A stretch of 64,000 nucleotides of DNA. Source: JAJXZJ01 sp050012855. GTDB lineage: Bacteria; Verrucomicrobiota; Verrucomicrobiia; Limisphaerales; J093. Under the pieces are notes generated by a model. That model saw only the letters and a list, made by a program, of their open reading frames with translations. It had not been told where the DNA came from and did not search any database. A program made the position numbers and the translations under genes. Location: assembly GCA_050012855.1 (NCBI GenBank), contig JBEKGJ010000008.1, positions 1 through 64,000 on the forward strand. Direction: 5' to 3'. This document shows, in pieces, positions 1 through 8,416 of the stretch (positions are counted from its first letter, which is position 1; each line of letters opens with the position of its first letter).

Positions 1-612
1 TCACGTTTGCATCGGCGCGGGGGTTGGCCGTCGAGCCATCATCCCAATTCACGAAGTGATAACCCGTGGCGGGGACCGCCGTCACTGGATTGCCGGAGCC
101 GCCGTAATTCACCGTCTGCGGCGTCGTTCCCGTGATTGAGCCGTTCAGGCCGGCCGTGTAGGTCAGGGTGTAGGTGTTGATGGCGAAATTGGCCGTGACC
201 GAAATGACGGCCGTCACGTTTGCATCGGTGCGGGGGTTGGCCGTCGAGCCATCATCCCAATTCACGAAGTGGTAACCCGTGGCGGGGACCGCTGTCACTG
301 GACTGCCGGAGCCGCCGTAATTCACCGTCTGCGGCGTCGTTCCCGTGATTGAGCCGTTCAGGCCGGCCGTGTAGGTCAGGGTGTAGGTGTTGATGGCGAA
401 ATTGGCCGTGACCGAAATCATGGCCGTCACGTTTGCATCGGTGCGGGGGTTGGCCGTCAAGCCATCATTCCAATTCACGAAGTGGTAACCCGTGGCGGGG
501 ACCGCCGTCACTGGACTGCCGGAGCCGCCGTAATTCACCGTCTGCGGCGTCGTTCCCGTGATTGAGCCGTTCAGGCCGGCCAAGTAGGTCAGGGTGTAGG
601 TGTTGATGGCAA
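1..612 (-). repeat. Three 213-bp tandem repeats inside the InlB-type gene
   Basis: The word TCACGTTTGC recurs at 1, 214 and 427, an exact period of 213 bp (71 codons). The copies differ at only a few bases (for example GCGCGG/GTGCGG, and CGTGTAG versus CAAGTAG in the third copy). Each encodes one InlB B-repeat-like unit. Near-identity at DNA level suggests recent expansion or gene conversion. The array probably continues outside the window. Confidence 0.93.
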
Positions 613-2227
613 AGGAGGCCGCAATGGTGTGGTTGGCGGTGACATTGCTGAACGGGTAGCTCGTCACGGCACCCACGGATGCTCCGTCGACCAGCACATC
701 GGCCACATAGTAGCCGGTGTTCGGTGTGATAGTGAAGGTCTGGCTCGCTCCAGAGTTAACCGTCGCCGTGCCGGGCGCTATTGAGCCATTGGCAGCGGCA
801 GTGACGTTAATGGTGTAGGTGGTGGGCGTCTCGTACGTTATTACGGCACCGTAGAGAAGGCCCGTTGGGTTTATGTTCTCGGAAGCGGGCCAGTTGCGCA
901 CCACGAAGAGTACGTTGTTTCTCTGGCCTGCTAGCGGGGTAAATGCGTAATGGTTTACTGTCTCGTAAGGCCAGGGCCGGCATGAGTCATACTGTGACGG
1001 TTCAATAGCTCCATAGACGGTATTGCCCGGCTCGGTCGTTCCAATGACCTGATTCGCATCGTTGAGATAGACCGTAAAGGCGTTGTCACCCGAAACCCAG
1101 ATATCAGCGGAAACATTGATGGCACCGGCGGGAATGTCGAACGAATCGTTGAACAGCCTGTACTCATCTTCGACACCAACAGAGAAGAGGTCGTCCTCGC
1201 CATAGTTGGCGGCTGTGGTTGATACCCAGACGGCTCCGGAGCCGGCAAAAGTGGGGTCAGTACTGGGATCAACCCAGAGACCGGCTGTCGGAGTCCATGG
1301 GGGACTCACTACCGTGGCAGGCGACCAGGCAGGAATGCTGTAGTTGTTGGGATCGAGCGCATCCGTAACATCCCATGTGCCCGGGACGGCAAACTCCTTG
1401 TAGCCTGCCGTCATGGTATTGGCAGAGCTGAGAAGGGTAAGGGTGGTAACGTTGCCCGAGGGAGGAGTGATTGGCATCTCGTAGTTATAGACAAGCTTAT
1501 ACACCAGAGCGGTTGGGTTCATGCCTCCGTCAGCGGGCCAGTTACGCACCACGAACAGTACGTTGTTTGGCTGGCCTGCTGCCGGGGTAAATGTGTAATG
1601 GGTTACTGTCTCAAAGGGGAACGGCTGGGGCATGGAGCCATACTGCGATGGCGAAATCTCTCCGTAAACAGTGTAGCCCGGCTCGGTCGTTCCAATGACC
1701 TGACTCGCATCGTTGAGATAGACCGCAAAGGCGTTGTCACCCGAAACCCAGATATCAGCGGAAACATTGATGGCACCGGCGGGAATGTCGAACGAATCGT
1801 TGAACAGCCTATATTCATCTTCGGCGCCAGGACCGAAGAGGTGGTCCTCGCCAATGTTGGCGGCTGTGGTTGATACCCAGACGGCTCCGGAGCCGGTTAA
1901 AGTGGAGTCAGTACTGGGATCCACCCAGTAACCTCCTGCTGGCGGAGTCCATGGGGAATTGACTGCCGTGGCAGGCGACCAGACACCACTGTAGTTGTTG
2001 GGAGCGAGCGCATCCGTAGCATCCCATGTGCCCGGGGCGGCAAACTCCTTGTAGCCTGCCGTCATGGTAATGGCAGGCGAACTGACATGGGTCAGGGTGG
2101 TGAGAGTGGGCTGAGTTGGCACTAGAGTGGCCTGATCTGGCACTGCCGGTATTGCTCTCAACGCAGGCAGACCCAAACCTAGAACCAGCATGAGCAATGC
2201 ATTCGAAAGTCTTTTCACTGTTTTCAC
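1..2227 (-). CDS. Secreted InlB-repeat protein, C-terminus cut by window edge
   Basis: The reading frame starts at a GTG (2225-2227) behind a strong AAGGAGG five bases upstream and stays open to base 1, so about 742 residues are visible and the C-terminus is missing. The N-terminus is a signal peptide (VKTVKRLSNALLMLVLGLGL, then LRA). Two tandem copies of a ~217-residue beta-rich domain follow (motifs GYKEFA, GTWD, ADIWVSGDN, VIGTTEPG, NNVLFVVRNWPA). Next comes a divergent ~70-residue InlB/Listeria-Bacteroides-type repeat (NGSIAPGT, GYYVADVLVDG) and then three nearly identical 71-residue repeats (LNGSITGTTPQTV, GYHFVNWDDG). Such proteins are usually surface or extracellular and often end in a PEP-CTERM or other sorting signal, which would lie outside the window. 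The function is unknown; adhesion or binding is an inference. The gene stands alone and reads out of the window. Confidence 0.85.
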   Translation of the reverse strand, partial: MKTVKRLSNALLMLVLGLGLPALRAIPAVPDQATLVPTQPTLTTLTHVSSPAITMTAGYKEFAAPGTWDATDALAPNNYSGVWSPATAVNSPWTPPAGGYWVDPSTDSTLTGSGAVWVSTTAANIGEDHLFGPGAEDEYRLFNDSFDIPAGAINVSADIWVSGDNAFAVYLNDASQVIGTTEPGYTVYGEISPSQYGSMPQPFPFETVTHYTFTPAAGQPNNVLFVVRNWPADGGMNPTALVYKLVYNYEMPITPPSGNVTTLTLLSSANTMTAGYKEFAVPGTWDVTDALDPNNYSIPAWSPATVVSPPWTPTAGLWVDPSTDPTFAGSGAVWVSTTAANYGEDDLFSVGVEDEYRLFNDSFDIPAGAINVSADIWVSGDNAFTVYLNDANQVIGTTEPGNTVYGAIEPSQYDSCRPWPYETVNHYAFTPLAGQRNNVLFVVRNWPASENINPTGLLYGAVITYETPTTYTINVTAAANGSIAPGTATVNSGASQTFTITPNTGYYVADVLVDGASVGAVTSYPFSNVTANHTIAASFAINTYTLTYLAGLNGSITGTTPQTVNYGGSGSPVTAVPATGYHFVNWNDGLTANPRTDANVTAMISVTANFAINTYTLTYTAGLNGSITGTTPQTVNYGGSGSPVTAVPATGYHFVNWDDGSTANPRTDANVTAVISVTANFAINTYTLTYTAGLNGSITGTTPQTVNYGGSGNPVTAVPATGYHFVNWDDGSTANPRADANV
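830..2110 (-). repeat. Two 651-bp tandem domain copies
   Basis: Matching words lie 651 bp apart, for example AAACTCCTTGTAGCCTGCC at 1391 and 2042, and CTCGGTCGTTCCAATGACCT at 1031 and 1682. This equals 217 codons, so the copies are in frame. Long stretches around 1080-1160 and 1730-1815 are almost identical, while the linkers differ (a GGY insertion in the N-terminal copy). This is a domain duplication in a secreted protein. Confidence 0.88.
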
Positions 2228-2731
2228 GTTGTCCTCCTTATAGTAAAATAACTAGTACTTATTAATACGTATTCGCCTTTCCATCCAAATGGGAAAAGTG
2301 GCAGTGGTTTGCCCCCAAAAGTCCACTGAAATATCCCCGGCACGGCTTAGAGGGCCGGTTGGGAACCGGAAAGGGAGGTGAAGGGGGCAGCGAAGCGTCC
2401 GGCTAGCCCGCGGGACGCCTTTCGGCCCCGTGTTCCTCTGTTCAACGGATCGGAATTTGCTTTTACCGCGCCGCCGGTTTTTGCCTCTGCGGGGGTGAGG
2501 GAGAATTGGTTTCCGGTCTCAGTCATTATGGCCGGATGATGCCAGACGGGACGAGGGTGTCAAGCGCTACGTTTTACTGATTCGGAAGACCGAATTGCGG
2601 TAGATTCGTGCCGAAAACAATAACGCTACAGATCTCCGCCCAAGGGCAGCCTCGTGTTCCTTTCAGACCTGCTCACGGACCATAAACCATCTACAGAGGT
2701 TTTGTTGATTATCAACAGGTTGCGCAGATGG
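2228..2731. other. Intergenic leader with two strong hairpins
   Basis: No coding potential is visible over about 500 bases. Next to the InlB-type gene the DNA is AT-rich (2235-2290) and carries its ribosome-binding site. Further out are two hairpins: CCGGTT-GGG-AACCGG at 2355-2369 and a long near-perfect stem at 2384-2429. In the latter GGGGC, CGAA and GCGTCC pair in order with GGACGC, TTCG and GCCCC around a 12-base loop. They could be a structured 5' leader of the minus-strand gene or a repeat element. No known riboswitch consensus was recognised. Confidence 0.5.
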
Positions 2732-3739
2732 TTATGGAGGAGGTCCCGCCGATCCCGCCAACGCCCGGAGGTAGTCGGCGTAGCGCGGTTTGCCCAGCGC
2801 ATCACGGATCTGCATCTGCAATTGTTGCCGGGCAGCCTCCTTGCGCGCCAGGTCCGCCGGATCGGTGCGCGCGCCGAAGTAATGCACATACTCGTTGTCG
2901 TAGGCCTTCTGCAGGTCGTAAATGGCCTGGAACTCCGCGTCGGTGGCCTGGAAGCCGCCGAGCTGCGAGCGAAACTGAAGGGCCGTCGCAGAAGTCTGCA
3001 ACTCGTGCTCGCGCAGTTGCTCGGGCGTGAGAATCTCGGCCAGCCGCGCCAGGCGGTCCGCGTCCAGTCGACGCAATTGCGCGGAGATTGCGTCCGCGTC
3101 GGCGCCGGACTCGCGACCTCACGCCTGGACGTCTTCCCATTGCTCGTTGAACCGTTCGCGAATCAGGCTGACTTGGTCCTGCGTCTCCGGCGGCAGATTG
3201 CCCAGGCGGTTCTCGGGATAGGTGTATCCTTCGGTGGTCTTCCGTGCCTCGGTGGTGGGATCGACTCCGAGGAGCGACCGGATGACGTCGGTCTTCTCCT
3301 TGTCCCAAGCCAGGAGTTGTTCCCGCCGATTGCGTGCTTCCTCGTCGGATAAGTCGGGCGTCGTCCGCCAATAGGCAGGCACCGCGCCACCGGTAATGAG
3401 GTCGGCACGTCGCGAGGCGTAGAGCTTGTTGACGTCGGCGATCACGATGTCGCGAATGGTCTGCTCCGGGCAGCCGATGGCTCGCAAGCTGGCGACGTAG
3501 CTCCGGTAATCCTCGGCCTCGACTTTCTTCCAGTCGAAGGCGGCAGAAGCGTTGGTCGGCGCGGACGCGGGTCGAACCGGTTTGAAGTCGGGGGACGGTG
3601 TGAGCGCCTGGTGGGTCGCCCCGCGAGTAACGGTCACCACGCGGAGCACCTGCGCGGCGGAGGCTGCTGCGGGTCGCCGACCCGCGCGCCACTCCGGTGG
3701 CGGTGGCGTTCGATTTTCCGCTTTGCGAGGCGACATCAT
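2732..3739 (-). pseudogene. Hypothetical protein (GCPEQTIRDI family) split by an in-frame TGA
   Basis: The first part (3119-3739, 206 codons) holds FDWKKVEAEDYRSYVASLRA, then IGCPEQTIRDIVIADVNKLY and LPPETQDQ. It ends at TGA (3119-3121). The same frame then continues uninterrupted to 2732 (GADADAISAQLRRLDADR, LTPEQLREHEL, DALGKPRYADYLRAL), which reads as the natural C-terminal half. Read through, the product would be about 335 residues. I know this motif set from uncharacterised verrucomicrobial proteins but cannot assign a function. The N-terminus lacks the membrane anchor or signal expected for an exported protein, so the 5' end may also be damaged. Alternatives are two separate genes (an ATG at 3076 could restart) or a sequencing error. 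The start codon lies only 22 bp from the divergent gene. Confidence 0.6.
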
Positions 3740-3761
3740 CGGCTATCGTGTGGTCGGAATC

Positions 3762-5093
3762 ATGCACGAACTGCCGAATCACTACATCGAACGGGTCGTG
3801 GATCTGCTGGATCCGGCCCTGAACCGCCTTGGCAACCTTTCGCTCGAGGAGGCGCGCGCGCGGGTGCGCTCCGGCCGGCCGGAAGCCGTGCGCGGCATTG
3901 ACGGCTCATTTGCGCTGCTCGCACGCGAGGGCAAGACCGTCCGCATGGCGCGCTCGCTCGACCGCCCGATGCGCTATTTCCTCGCCAAGCGCGCCGAGGG
4001 ACCGGCCCTGATCGTTGCCGACCGCATTGACGCCATCCACGCGCAGCTCGAACGCGAGGGGCTGGCCGGGCAGTTTCACCCGAGCTACACGCGCATGGTG
4101 CCGGCCCATTACGTCGTGGAACTCCAGTTGATCGGCTGTCCCGACCCGGACCCGACCTACACGCGGTTCTTCGCGCCGGAAAGGAACTCGCTCCCGGCCG
4201 ACCTGAACGAGATTGGCCGGCGTTACATTGGCGCGCTGGCGGAGGAGATCGCCAAATGGCTTCGCCTGGTGCCGGAGCGCGAACCGATCGGCGTCGCCTT
4301 CTCCGGCGGCGTGGACAGCGGGGCGGTCTTTTTGACGACCTACCACGTCCTGCGCAAGCTGGGCCTGAACCCGGCCCGGCTGAAGGCCTTCACGCTGAGC
4401 TTCGGCGACGGCCCGGATCTGCGGCAGGCGCGCGAATTTCTCGATCGCCTCGGCCTCGGGCTGTTCCTGGAACCGATCGAGGCCGATTTCAACGGGCTCG
4501 ACGTGGCCGAGACCCTCCGTGTCCTCGAAGACTACAAGCCGCTCGATGTCGAGTGCGCCTCGATGGGCCTCGCGCTGGCGCGGGGCATCCGCCAGCGCTA
4601 TCCGGAGTGGCGCCACCTGTTCGACGGCGATGGCGGCGACGAGAACTTGAAGGATTATCCGATCGAGGAAAACCCGGAGCTGACGATCCGCAGCGTGGTG
4701 AACAACCTGATGCTTTACCACGAAGGCTGGGGCGTGGGGCGGATCAAGCATTCGCTGACTTATAGCGGCGGACTGAGCCGGAGCTACGCGCGCACGTACG
4801 CGCCGGCGCGGCATTTTGGCTTCGAGGGCTTCAGTCCCTTCACGCGACCGGGCGTCGTCGAGGTCGCCGAGGGCATTCCGTTCATCGCGCTGACGCATTA
4901 CGACGTGCCGACGCTCTATTCGCTCAAAGGCGAAATCGTGTCGCGCGGCGTGCAGGCGATCACGGGCTTCGCGATGCCGGTGTTTGAGAAGCGCCGGTTC
5001 CAGCATGGCGCGGTGGCGAAGGACCGCCTGCGGTCGCGGCTGCCAGAGCAGGAAGCGGTTTACCGCCGACAATTCCTGGCGATGTATCAATAG
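3762..5093 (+). CDS. Asparagine-synthetase-like protein lacking the glutaminase Cys
   Basis: 443 residues from ATG 3762; an upstream in-frame start would run through the divergent gene, so this one is preferred. The C-terminal two-thirds is an asparagine synthase domain with the PP-loop SGGVDSG at residues 181-187, later LSFGDGPD and FDGDGGDEN. It should bind ATP and adenylate a carboxylate. The first ~110 residues resemble a decayed class II glutamine amidotransferase fold (GIDGSFALLAREG, SLDRPMRYF), but the protein begins MHELP instead of Met-Cys. Glutamine hydrolysis is therefore unlikely and ammonia or another amine would be the donor. It is shorter than AsnB (about 550-630). Substrate unknown. 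The zinc-ribbon membrane gene follows after 2 bp, suggesting an operon. Confidence 0.8.
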   Translation: MHELPNHYIERVVDLLDPALNRLGNLSLEEARARVRSGRPEAVRGIDGSFALLAREGKTVRMARSLDRPMRYFLAKRAEGPALIVADRIDAIHAQLEREGLAGQFHPSYTRMVPAHYVVELQLIGCPDPDPTYTRFFAPERNSLPADLNEIGRRYIGALAEEIAKWLRLVPEREPIGVAFSGGVDSGAVFLTTYHVLRKLGLNPARLKAFTLSFGDGPDLRQAREFLDRLGLGLFLEPIEADFNGLDVAETLRVLEDYKPLDVECASMGLALARGIRQRYPEWRHLFDGDGGDENLKDYPIEENPELTIRSVVNNLMLYHEGWGVGRIKHSLTYSGGLSRSYARTYAPARHFGFEGFSPFTRPGVVEVAEGIPFIALTHYDVPTLYSLKGEIVSRGVQAITGFAMPVFEKRRFQHGAVAKDRLRSRLPEQEAVYRRQFLAMYQ

Positions 5094-5095
5094 GC

Positions 5096-5671
5096 GTGGC
5101 CGTCATGCACGCCAGCGGGCCAGAGGAATTGGTTGGATGGCTGGCCGGTTTCGGCATCCTCGCCGTCGTGGTCTGGCGGGCCGTGCAGGCGTTTGGGACA
5201 GGCGCCCCGCCGCCCGATCCCTGGGATGAAGCGACGGCGGCCCGATTGGAGGACGCGGACCTCAAGCCGGTCTGCACGCGCTGCCTCTGTCCGCACGAGG
5301 AAACGGACTGGTTTTGTCCGAACTGCGGCCAGGCCGCGAGCGCGACGACCAACTGGATGCCGTATCTCTATTACTTATCGCTGGGCGATGTGCTGCGGCA
5401 GGGAACGACGGGCGATTTTCCGCCACGGTGGGTCTGCAAAGCGGGCTACAGAGTCACCTCGCTTATCGCCTATGGGGGCGTGATTGGGTCTGTGTATGGC
5501 CCGATCTCCTCCCGGCATGTGGAAGTGGAGCTGGCGGCCCTGGTGCTGGTGTTTACGCTCGTCGGAATCTACTGGCGGCAATTGGCCAATAATCTCCAGC
5601 GTCTGCGGAGCGATCACGCCGTGCGCACAGCGGACGCCGACGCCGCTGTTCCGCTGGGATCGCCGAATTAG
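5096..5671 (+). CDS. Zinc-ribbon membrane protein, hypothetical
   Basis: 191 residues from a GTG at 5096; an ATG at 5105 is an alternative and neither has a clear ribosome-binding site. An N-terminal membrane segment (VGWLAGFGILAVVVW) is followed by a zinc ribbon of two cysteine pairs (CTRC, about 13 residues, CPNC). One or two more hydrophobic segments follow around residues 120-160 (SLIAYGGVIGSVYG, LAALVLVFTLVGIYW). The protein is likely an inner-membrane protein with a metal-bound knuckle. Function not recognised. It starts 2 bp after the asparagine-synthetase-like gene and ends 11 bp before the acetyltransferase, so the three probably share a transcript. Confidence 0.7.
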   Translation: MAVMHASGPEELVGWLAGFGILAVVVWRAVQAFGTGAPPPDPWDEATAARLEDADLKPVCTRCLCPHEETDWFCPNCGQAASATTNWMPYLYYLSLGDVLRQGTTGDFPPRWVCKAGYRVTSLIAYGGVIGSVYGPISSRHVEVELAALVLVFTLVGIYWRQLANNLQRLRSDHAVRTADADAAVPLGSPN

Positions 5672-5682
5672 TCGAGAGGGAA

Positions 5683-6183
5683 ATGGCTGGCATCGAAATC
5701 ACCCCCGCCACGCCGACGGACGTGCCGCTGCTGCTGACGCTGATCCGCGCCCTGGCCGAATACGAGCGCCTCGCCGACCAGGTCAGCGCCACCGAGGACC
5801 GGCTGCGTGAGTCGCTCTTTGGTCCGCACCCGGCGGCCGAGGTGGTGATTGGCCGCCTGGACGGCCAGCCCGTGGCGTTCGCCCTGTTTTTCCAGACCTA
5901 CTCGACGTTCCTCGGCCGCCCGGGAGTTTATCTCGAAGACATTTTTGTGAAACCGGAATGCCGCGGGCGCGGGCTGGGCGAGGCGTTGCTGCGCCACCTC
6001 GCGCGCGTCGCGGTGGAACGCGACTGCGGACGATTCGAGTGGGCGGTGCTCGACTGGAATGCGCCCGCCATCGGGTTTTACCGCAAGCTGGGCGCGGAAG
6101 TGTTGGCGGACTGGCGGATTTGCCGTGTCGCCGGCGAGGCGCTGGCGCGACTGGGGGCCGTTCCCCCCATGCCGGCGGCATGA
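5683..6183 (+). CDS. GNAT acetyltransferase, diamine/thialysine N-acetyltransferase-like
   Basis: 166 residues, a full-length GNAT fold. The order of motifs is EITPATPTDVPLLLTLIRAL (beta1/alpha1), AFALFFQTYSTFLG, then the acetyl-CoA-binding region VYLEDIFVKPECRGRGLGEALL (R-G-R-G-L-G loop), and WAVLDWNAPAIGFYRKLGA. The combination YSTF..G..G.YLED.FV and DWN.PAI.FY is typical of spermidine/spermine or thialysine acetyltransferases, so an amine substrate is likely but not proven. Third gene of the short cluster beginning at 3762. Confidence 0.85.
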   Translation: MAGIEITPATPTDVPLLLTLIRALAEYERLADQVSATEDRLRESLFGPHPAAEVVIGRLDGQPVAFALFFQTYSTFLGRPGVYLEDIFVKPECRGRGLGEALLRHLARVAVERDCGRFEWAVLDWNAPAIGFYRKLGAEVLADWRICRVAGEALARLGAVPPMPAA

Positions 6184-6537
6184 AGGCGCGGGCGACACGC
6201 CTCCGCGCGCATTGGCAGTGTCCTAATTTGGCGGAGCCGGCTCGCTGGTGGGGCTCCTGACGAGCCGAACATCAACTCAAGACGGGCACGACGGCCCGGA
6301 GAATTGCGAGATTCGAGGTGCGAGTGTCGAATTGGTGAGGGTTTGTGAGGTCCGGGGGGCGGGGTTTGGCGCGACCCTGCTCCGGCCGCTCAACTCTCAA
6401 CCATCACCCATCAACTTGACTGCGGCTCGCGAGGACGCTCGCCCCACCGCCCCACCGGCAAATCGAGTCAGGACGCTATCCGCGTATCGTGGGCGTTGAC
6501 GCGCGCGCCGGTTTCAGGTTGGCTGACGGCATCGCAC
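6184..6537. repeat. Intergenic space built from two dispersed repeats
   Basis: No gene is visible. Bases 6211-6280 (GGCAGTGTCCTAATTTGGCG and on) match one arm of the MITE-like element at 37615-37756. Bases 6298-6446 (GGAGAATTGCGAG ... GAGGGTTTGTGAGG ... GCGACCCTGCTCCGGCCGCT, then CTCAACTCTCAAC and GGCTCGCGAGGACGC) match 15339-15487 closely. The promoter of the downstream transport/mannan operon must lie in or between these repeats. Confidence 0.75.
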
Positions 6538-8370
6538 ATGAAACTGCACGCCGTTGACCTGCTTATCATCCTGGCCTATTTCGCCACGGTCATCCTAATC
6601 GGCCTCTGGGTTTCGCGGCGCGGCGCCAAGGATCTGAATTCGTACTTCCTCGGTGGCAAATCGCTGCCGTGGTACCTGCTGGGCGTCTCCGACGCCTCGG
6701 GGATGTTCGACATCAGCGGCACGATGCTGATGGTGTACTGGCTGTTTTGTTACGGCCTCAAGAGCATCTGGCTGCCGTTCTTGTGGCCGGTGTTCAACCA
6801 GATCTTCCTGATGATGTTCCTGAGCGGCTGGCTGCGCCGGTCGAATGTCCTCACCGGGGCCGAGTGGATTCAGACCCGGTTCGGGCGCGGCACGGGCGCC
6901 AACCTCGCGCATCTGAGCGTGGTCTTTTTCGCGCTCGTGAACGTGATCGGCATGCTGGCCTACGCGTTCAAGGGCATCGGCAAGTTCGCCGTGGTGATGC
7001 TGCCGTGGCATTTCTCCGGGGCCACGCAGGGCCTGTTCACCGACGAAAACATTTACGCCATCATCATCCTCGGCCTGACCTCCCTGTACGCGATCAAGGG
7101 CGGCATGATCAGCGTCGTCATCACCGAGGTCATGCAGTTCACGATTCTCACGATCACGTCGGTGACCATTGGGATCATCGCCATCTGCAAGGTGTCGCCG
7201 GCAATGATCCAAAAGGCCGTGCCGGAGGGCTGGGCGAGCCCGTTCTTCGGGTGGAAGCTGGGCCTGGACTGGACCGGCATCCTCGACAAGGTCAACGATT
7301 CCATTCGGGCCGACGGCAATGAGTGGTTCATGCTGATTTTCGGCCTGATGTTTTTCAAGGGCGTGCTGGCGAGCCTGGCGGGCCCGGCCCCGAACTATGA
7401 CATGCAGCGGATTCTCGCCACCCGGAACCCGCGCGAGGCCTGCCTCATGAACGGGATGGTCAACGTCGTGCTCTATTTTCCGCGTTACATGATGATCACC
7501 GGCATCACCGTGCTGGCGCTGGCCTTCTGCCTGCCGCAACTGCGGGCGATGGACAAGCCGGACTTCGAGCAGTTGCTTCCCATCGTCCTGACGCAATATG
7601 TCCCTGCGGGCGTGGCGGGCATGCTGCTGGCCGGCCTGCTGGCGGCGTTCATGTCGAATTTCGCCGCCACGCTCAACTCCGCGCCGGCCTACCTGGTCAA
7701 CGACATCTACAAGCGCTTCATCAATCCCCATTCCTCCGGCCGCTTCGAGGTGCGGCTGAGCCGGATCGCGTCCCTCGTAGTCCTCGCGGTCGGCATCCTC
7801 GTCGGGTTGCTGACCAACCGGATCACCGATGTGATGATGTGGATCGTCGGCGCGCTCTACAGCGGCTACGTGATGGCGAACGTGCTCAAGTGGTATTGGT
7901 GGCGCTTCAACGGCCACGGCTTTTTCTGGGGCATGATGACGGGCATTCTCAGCGCGATGGTCATGCCGAAGCTGGCCACGTATTGTCTCGGCCACCCGGT
8001 CAACCCACTCTATCTGTTCCCGGTCATCTTCGGGCTCTCCGCGGTCGGGTGCATTGTCGGTGCGTTGGCCACGGCGCCGGAGGACCCCGCCATTCTCAAG
8101 GACTTTTACCGGAAGGTCCGGCCGTGGGGCGCATGGGGCCCCATCCGCGAACGGGTCCAGCGTGAGCAACCGGGCTTCCAGCCAAACCCGCGCTTCCGTC
8201 GCGACACGGTGAATGTGGTCGTGGGCATCGTCTGGCAGTTGTGCCTGACCGCGTTGCCGATCTGCCTTGTCTTGCAGCGCTGGTCGTGGGTGGCGGGCAT
8301 CGCTGCGCTGCTGGTGGCCGCGACGCTGTTCATCAAGTTCAACTGGTTCGATCGCCTGGAGGCCGACTAA
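6538..8370 (+). CDS. Sodium:solute symporter (SSS family), likely sugar importer
   Basis: 610 residues from ATG 6538 (MKLHAVDLLIILAYF); an upstream in-frame start at 6496 adds 14 non-hydrophobic residues and is less likely. The protein is a multi-pass permease with about 13-14 membrane segments. It shows SSS hallmarks: the N-terminal helix then SRRGAKDLNSYFLGGKSLPWYLLGVS, the unwound first core helix (SDASGMFDISGTM) and a central GLLAAFMSNFAATLNSAPAYLVNDIY. Members couple Na+ entry to sugar, amino-acid or organic-acid uptake. As first gene of a mannan operon (next gene 46 bp downstream) it probably imports manno-oligosaccharide or mannobiose (inference). The hydrophilic loop and last helices at residues ~535-610 are a common SSS extension. 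Confidence 0.9.
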   Translation: MKLHAVDLLIILAYFATVILIGLWVSRRGAKDLNSYFLGGKSLPWYLLGVSDASGMFDISGTMLMVYWLFCYGLKSIWLPFLWPVFNQIFLMMFLSGWLRRSNVLTGAEWIQTRFGRGTGANLAHLSVVFFALVNVIGMLAYAFKGIGKFAVVMLPWHFSGATQGLFTDENIYAIIILGLTSLYAIKGGMISVVITEVMQFTILTITSVTIGIIAICKVSPAMIQKAVPEGWASPFFGWKLGLDWTGILDKVNDSIRADGNEWFMLIFGLMFFKGVLASLAGPAPNYDMQRILATRNPREACLMNGMVNVVLYFPRYMMITGITVLALAFCLPQLRAMDKPDFEQLLPIVLTQYVPAGVAGMLLAGLLAAFMSNFAATLNSAPAYLVNDIYKRFINPHSSGRFEVRLSRIASLVVLAVGILVGLLTNRITDVMMWIVGALYSGYVMANVLKWYWWRFNGHGFFWGMMTGILSAMVMPKLATYCLGHPVNPLYLFPVIFGLSAVGCIVGALATAPEDPAILKDFYRKVRPWGAWGPIRERVQREQPGFQPNPRFRRDTVNVVVGIVWQLCLTALPICLVLQRWSWVAGIAALLVAATLFIKFNWFDRLEAD

Positions 8371-8416
8371 TCGGCCGCGCTGCCCGAACTGTTTTTTCAA
8401 CCGCCTGAATCAAGCC

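Noticed and set aside
1..612. 213-bp repeats as a CRISPR or satellite array
   Set aside because: Units are 71 in-frame codons of an InlB-type domain with no spacers, so they are protein repeats.
2281..2340. GGGGGCAAACC on the minus strand as a GEMM riboswitch start
   Set aside because: None of the other conserved GEMM blocks follow it; the match is only eleven bases.
3119..3121. TGA as a selenocysteine codon
   Set aside because: No SECIS-like hairpin was seen just downstream, and the protein family shows no redox motif that would call for selenocysteine. A nonsense change or sequencing error is simpler.
2654..3352. Plus-strand open frame opposite the broken hypothetical gene
   Set aside because: Its translation is an Arg/Leu/Val-rich antisense product. 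The minus-strand halves carry coherent protein motifs in one frame.
6595..8400. Long minus-strand open frame (about 600 codons) opposite the SSS transporter
   Set aside because: Composition is Arg/His/Gln/Asp-rich with no domain, typical of the antisense frame of a GC-rich membrane protein gene. The plus strand has clear SSS motifs.
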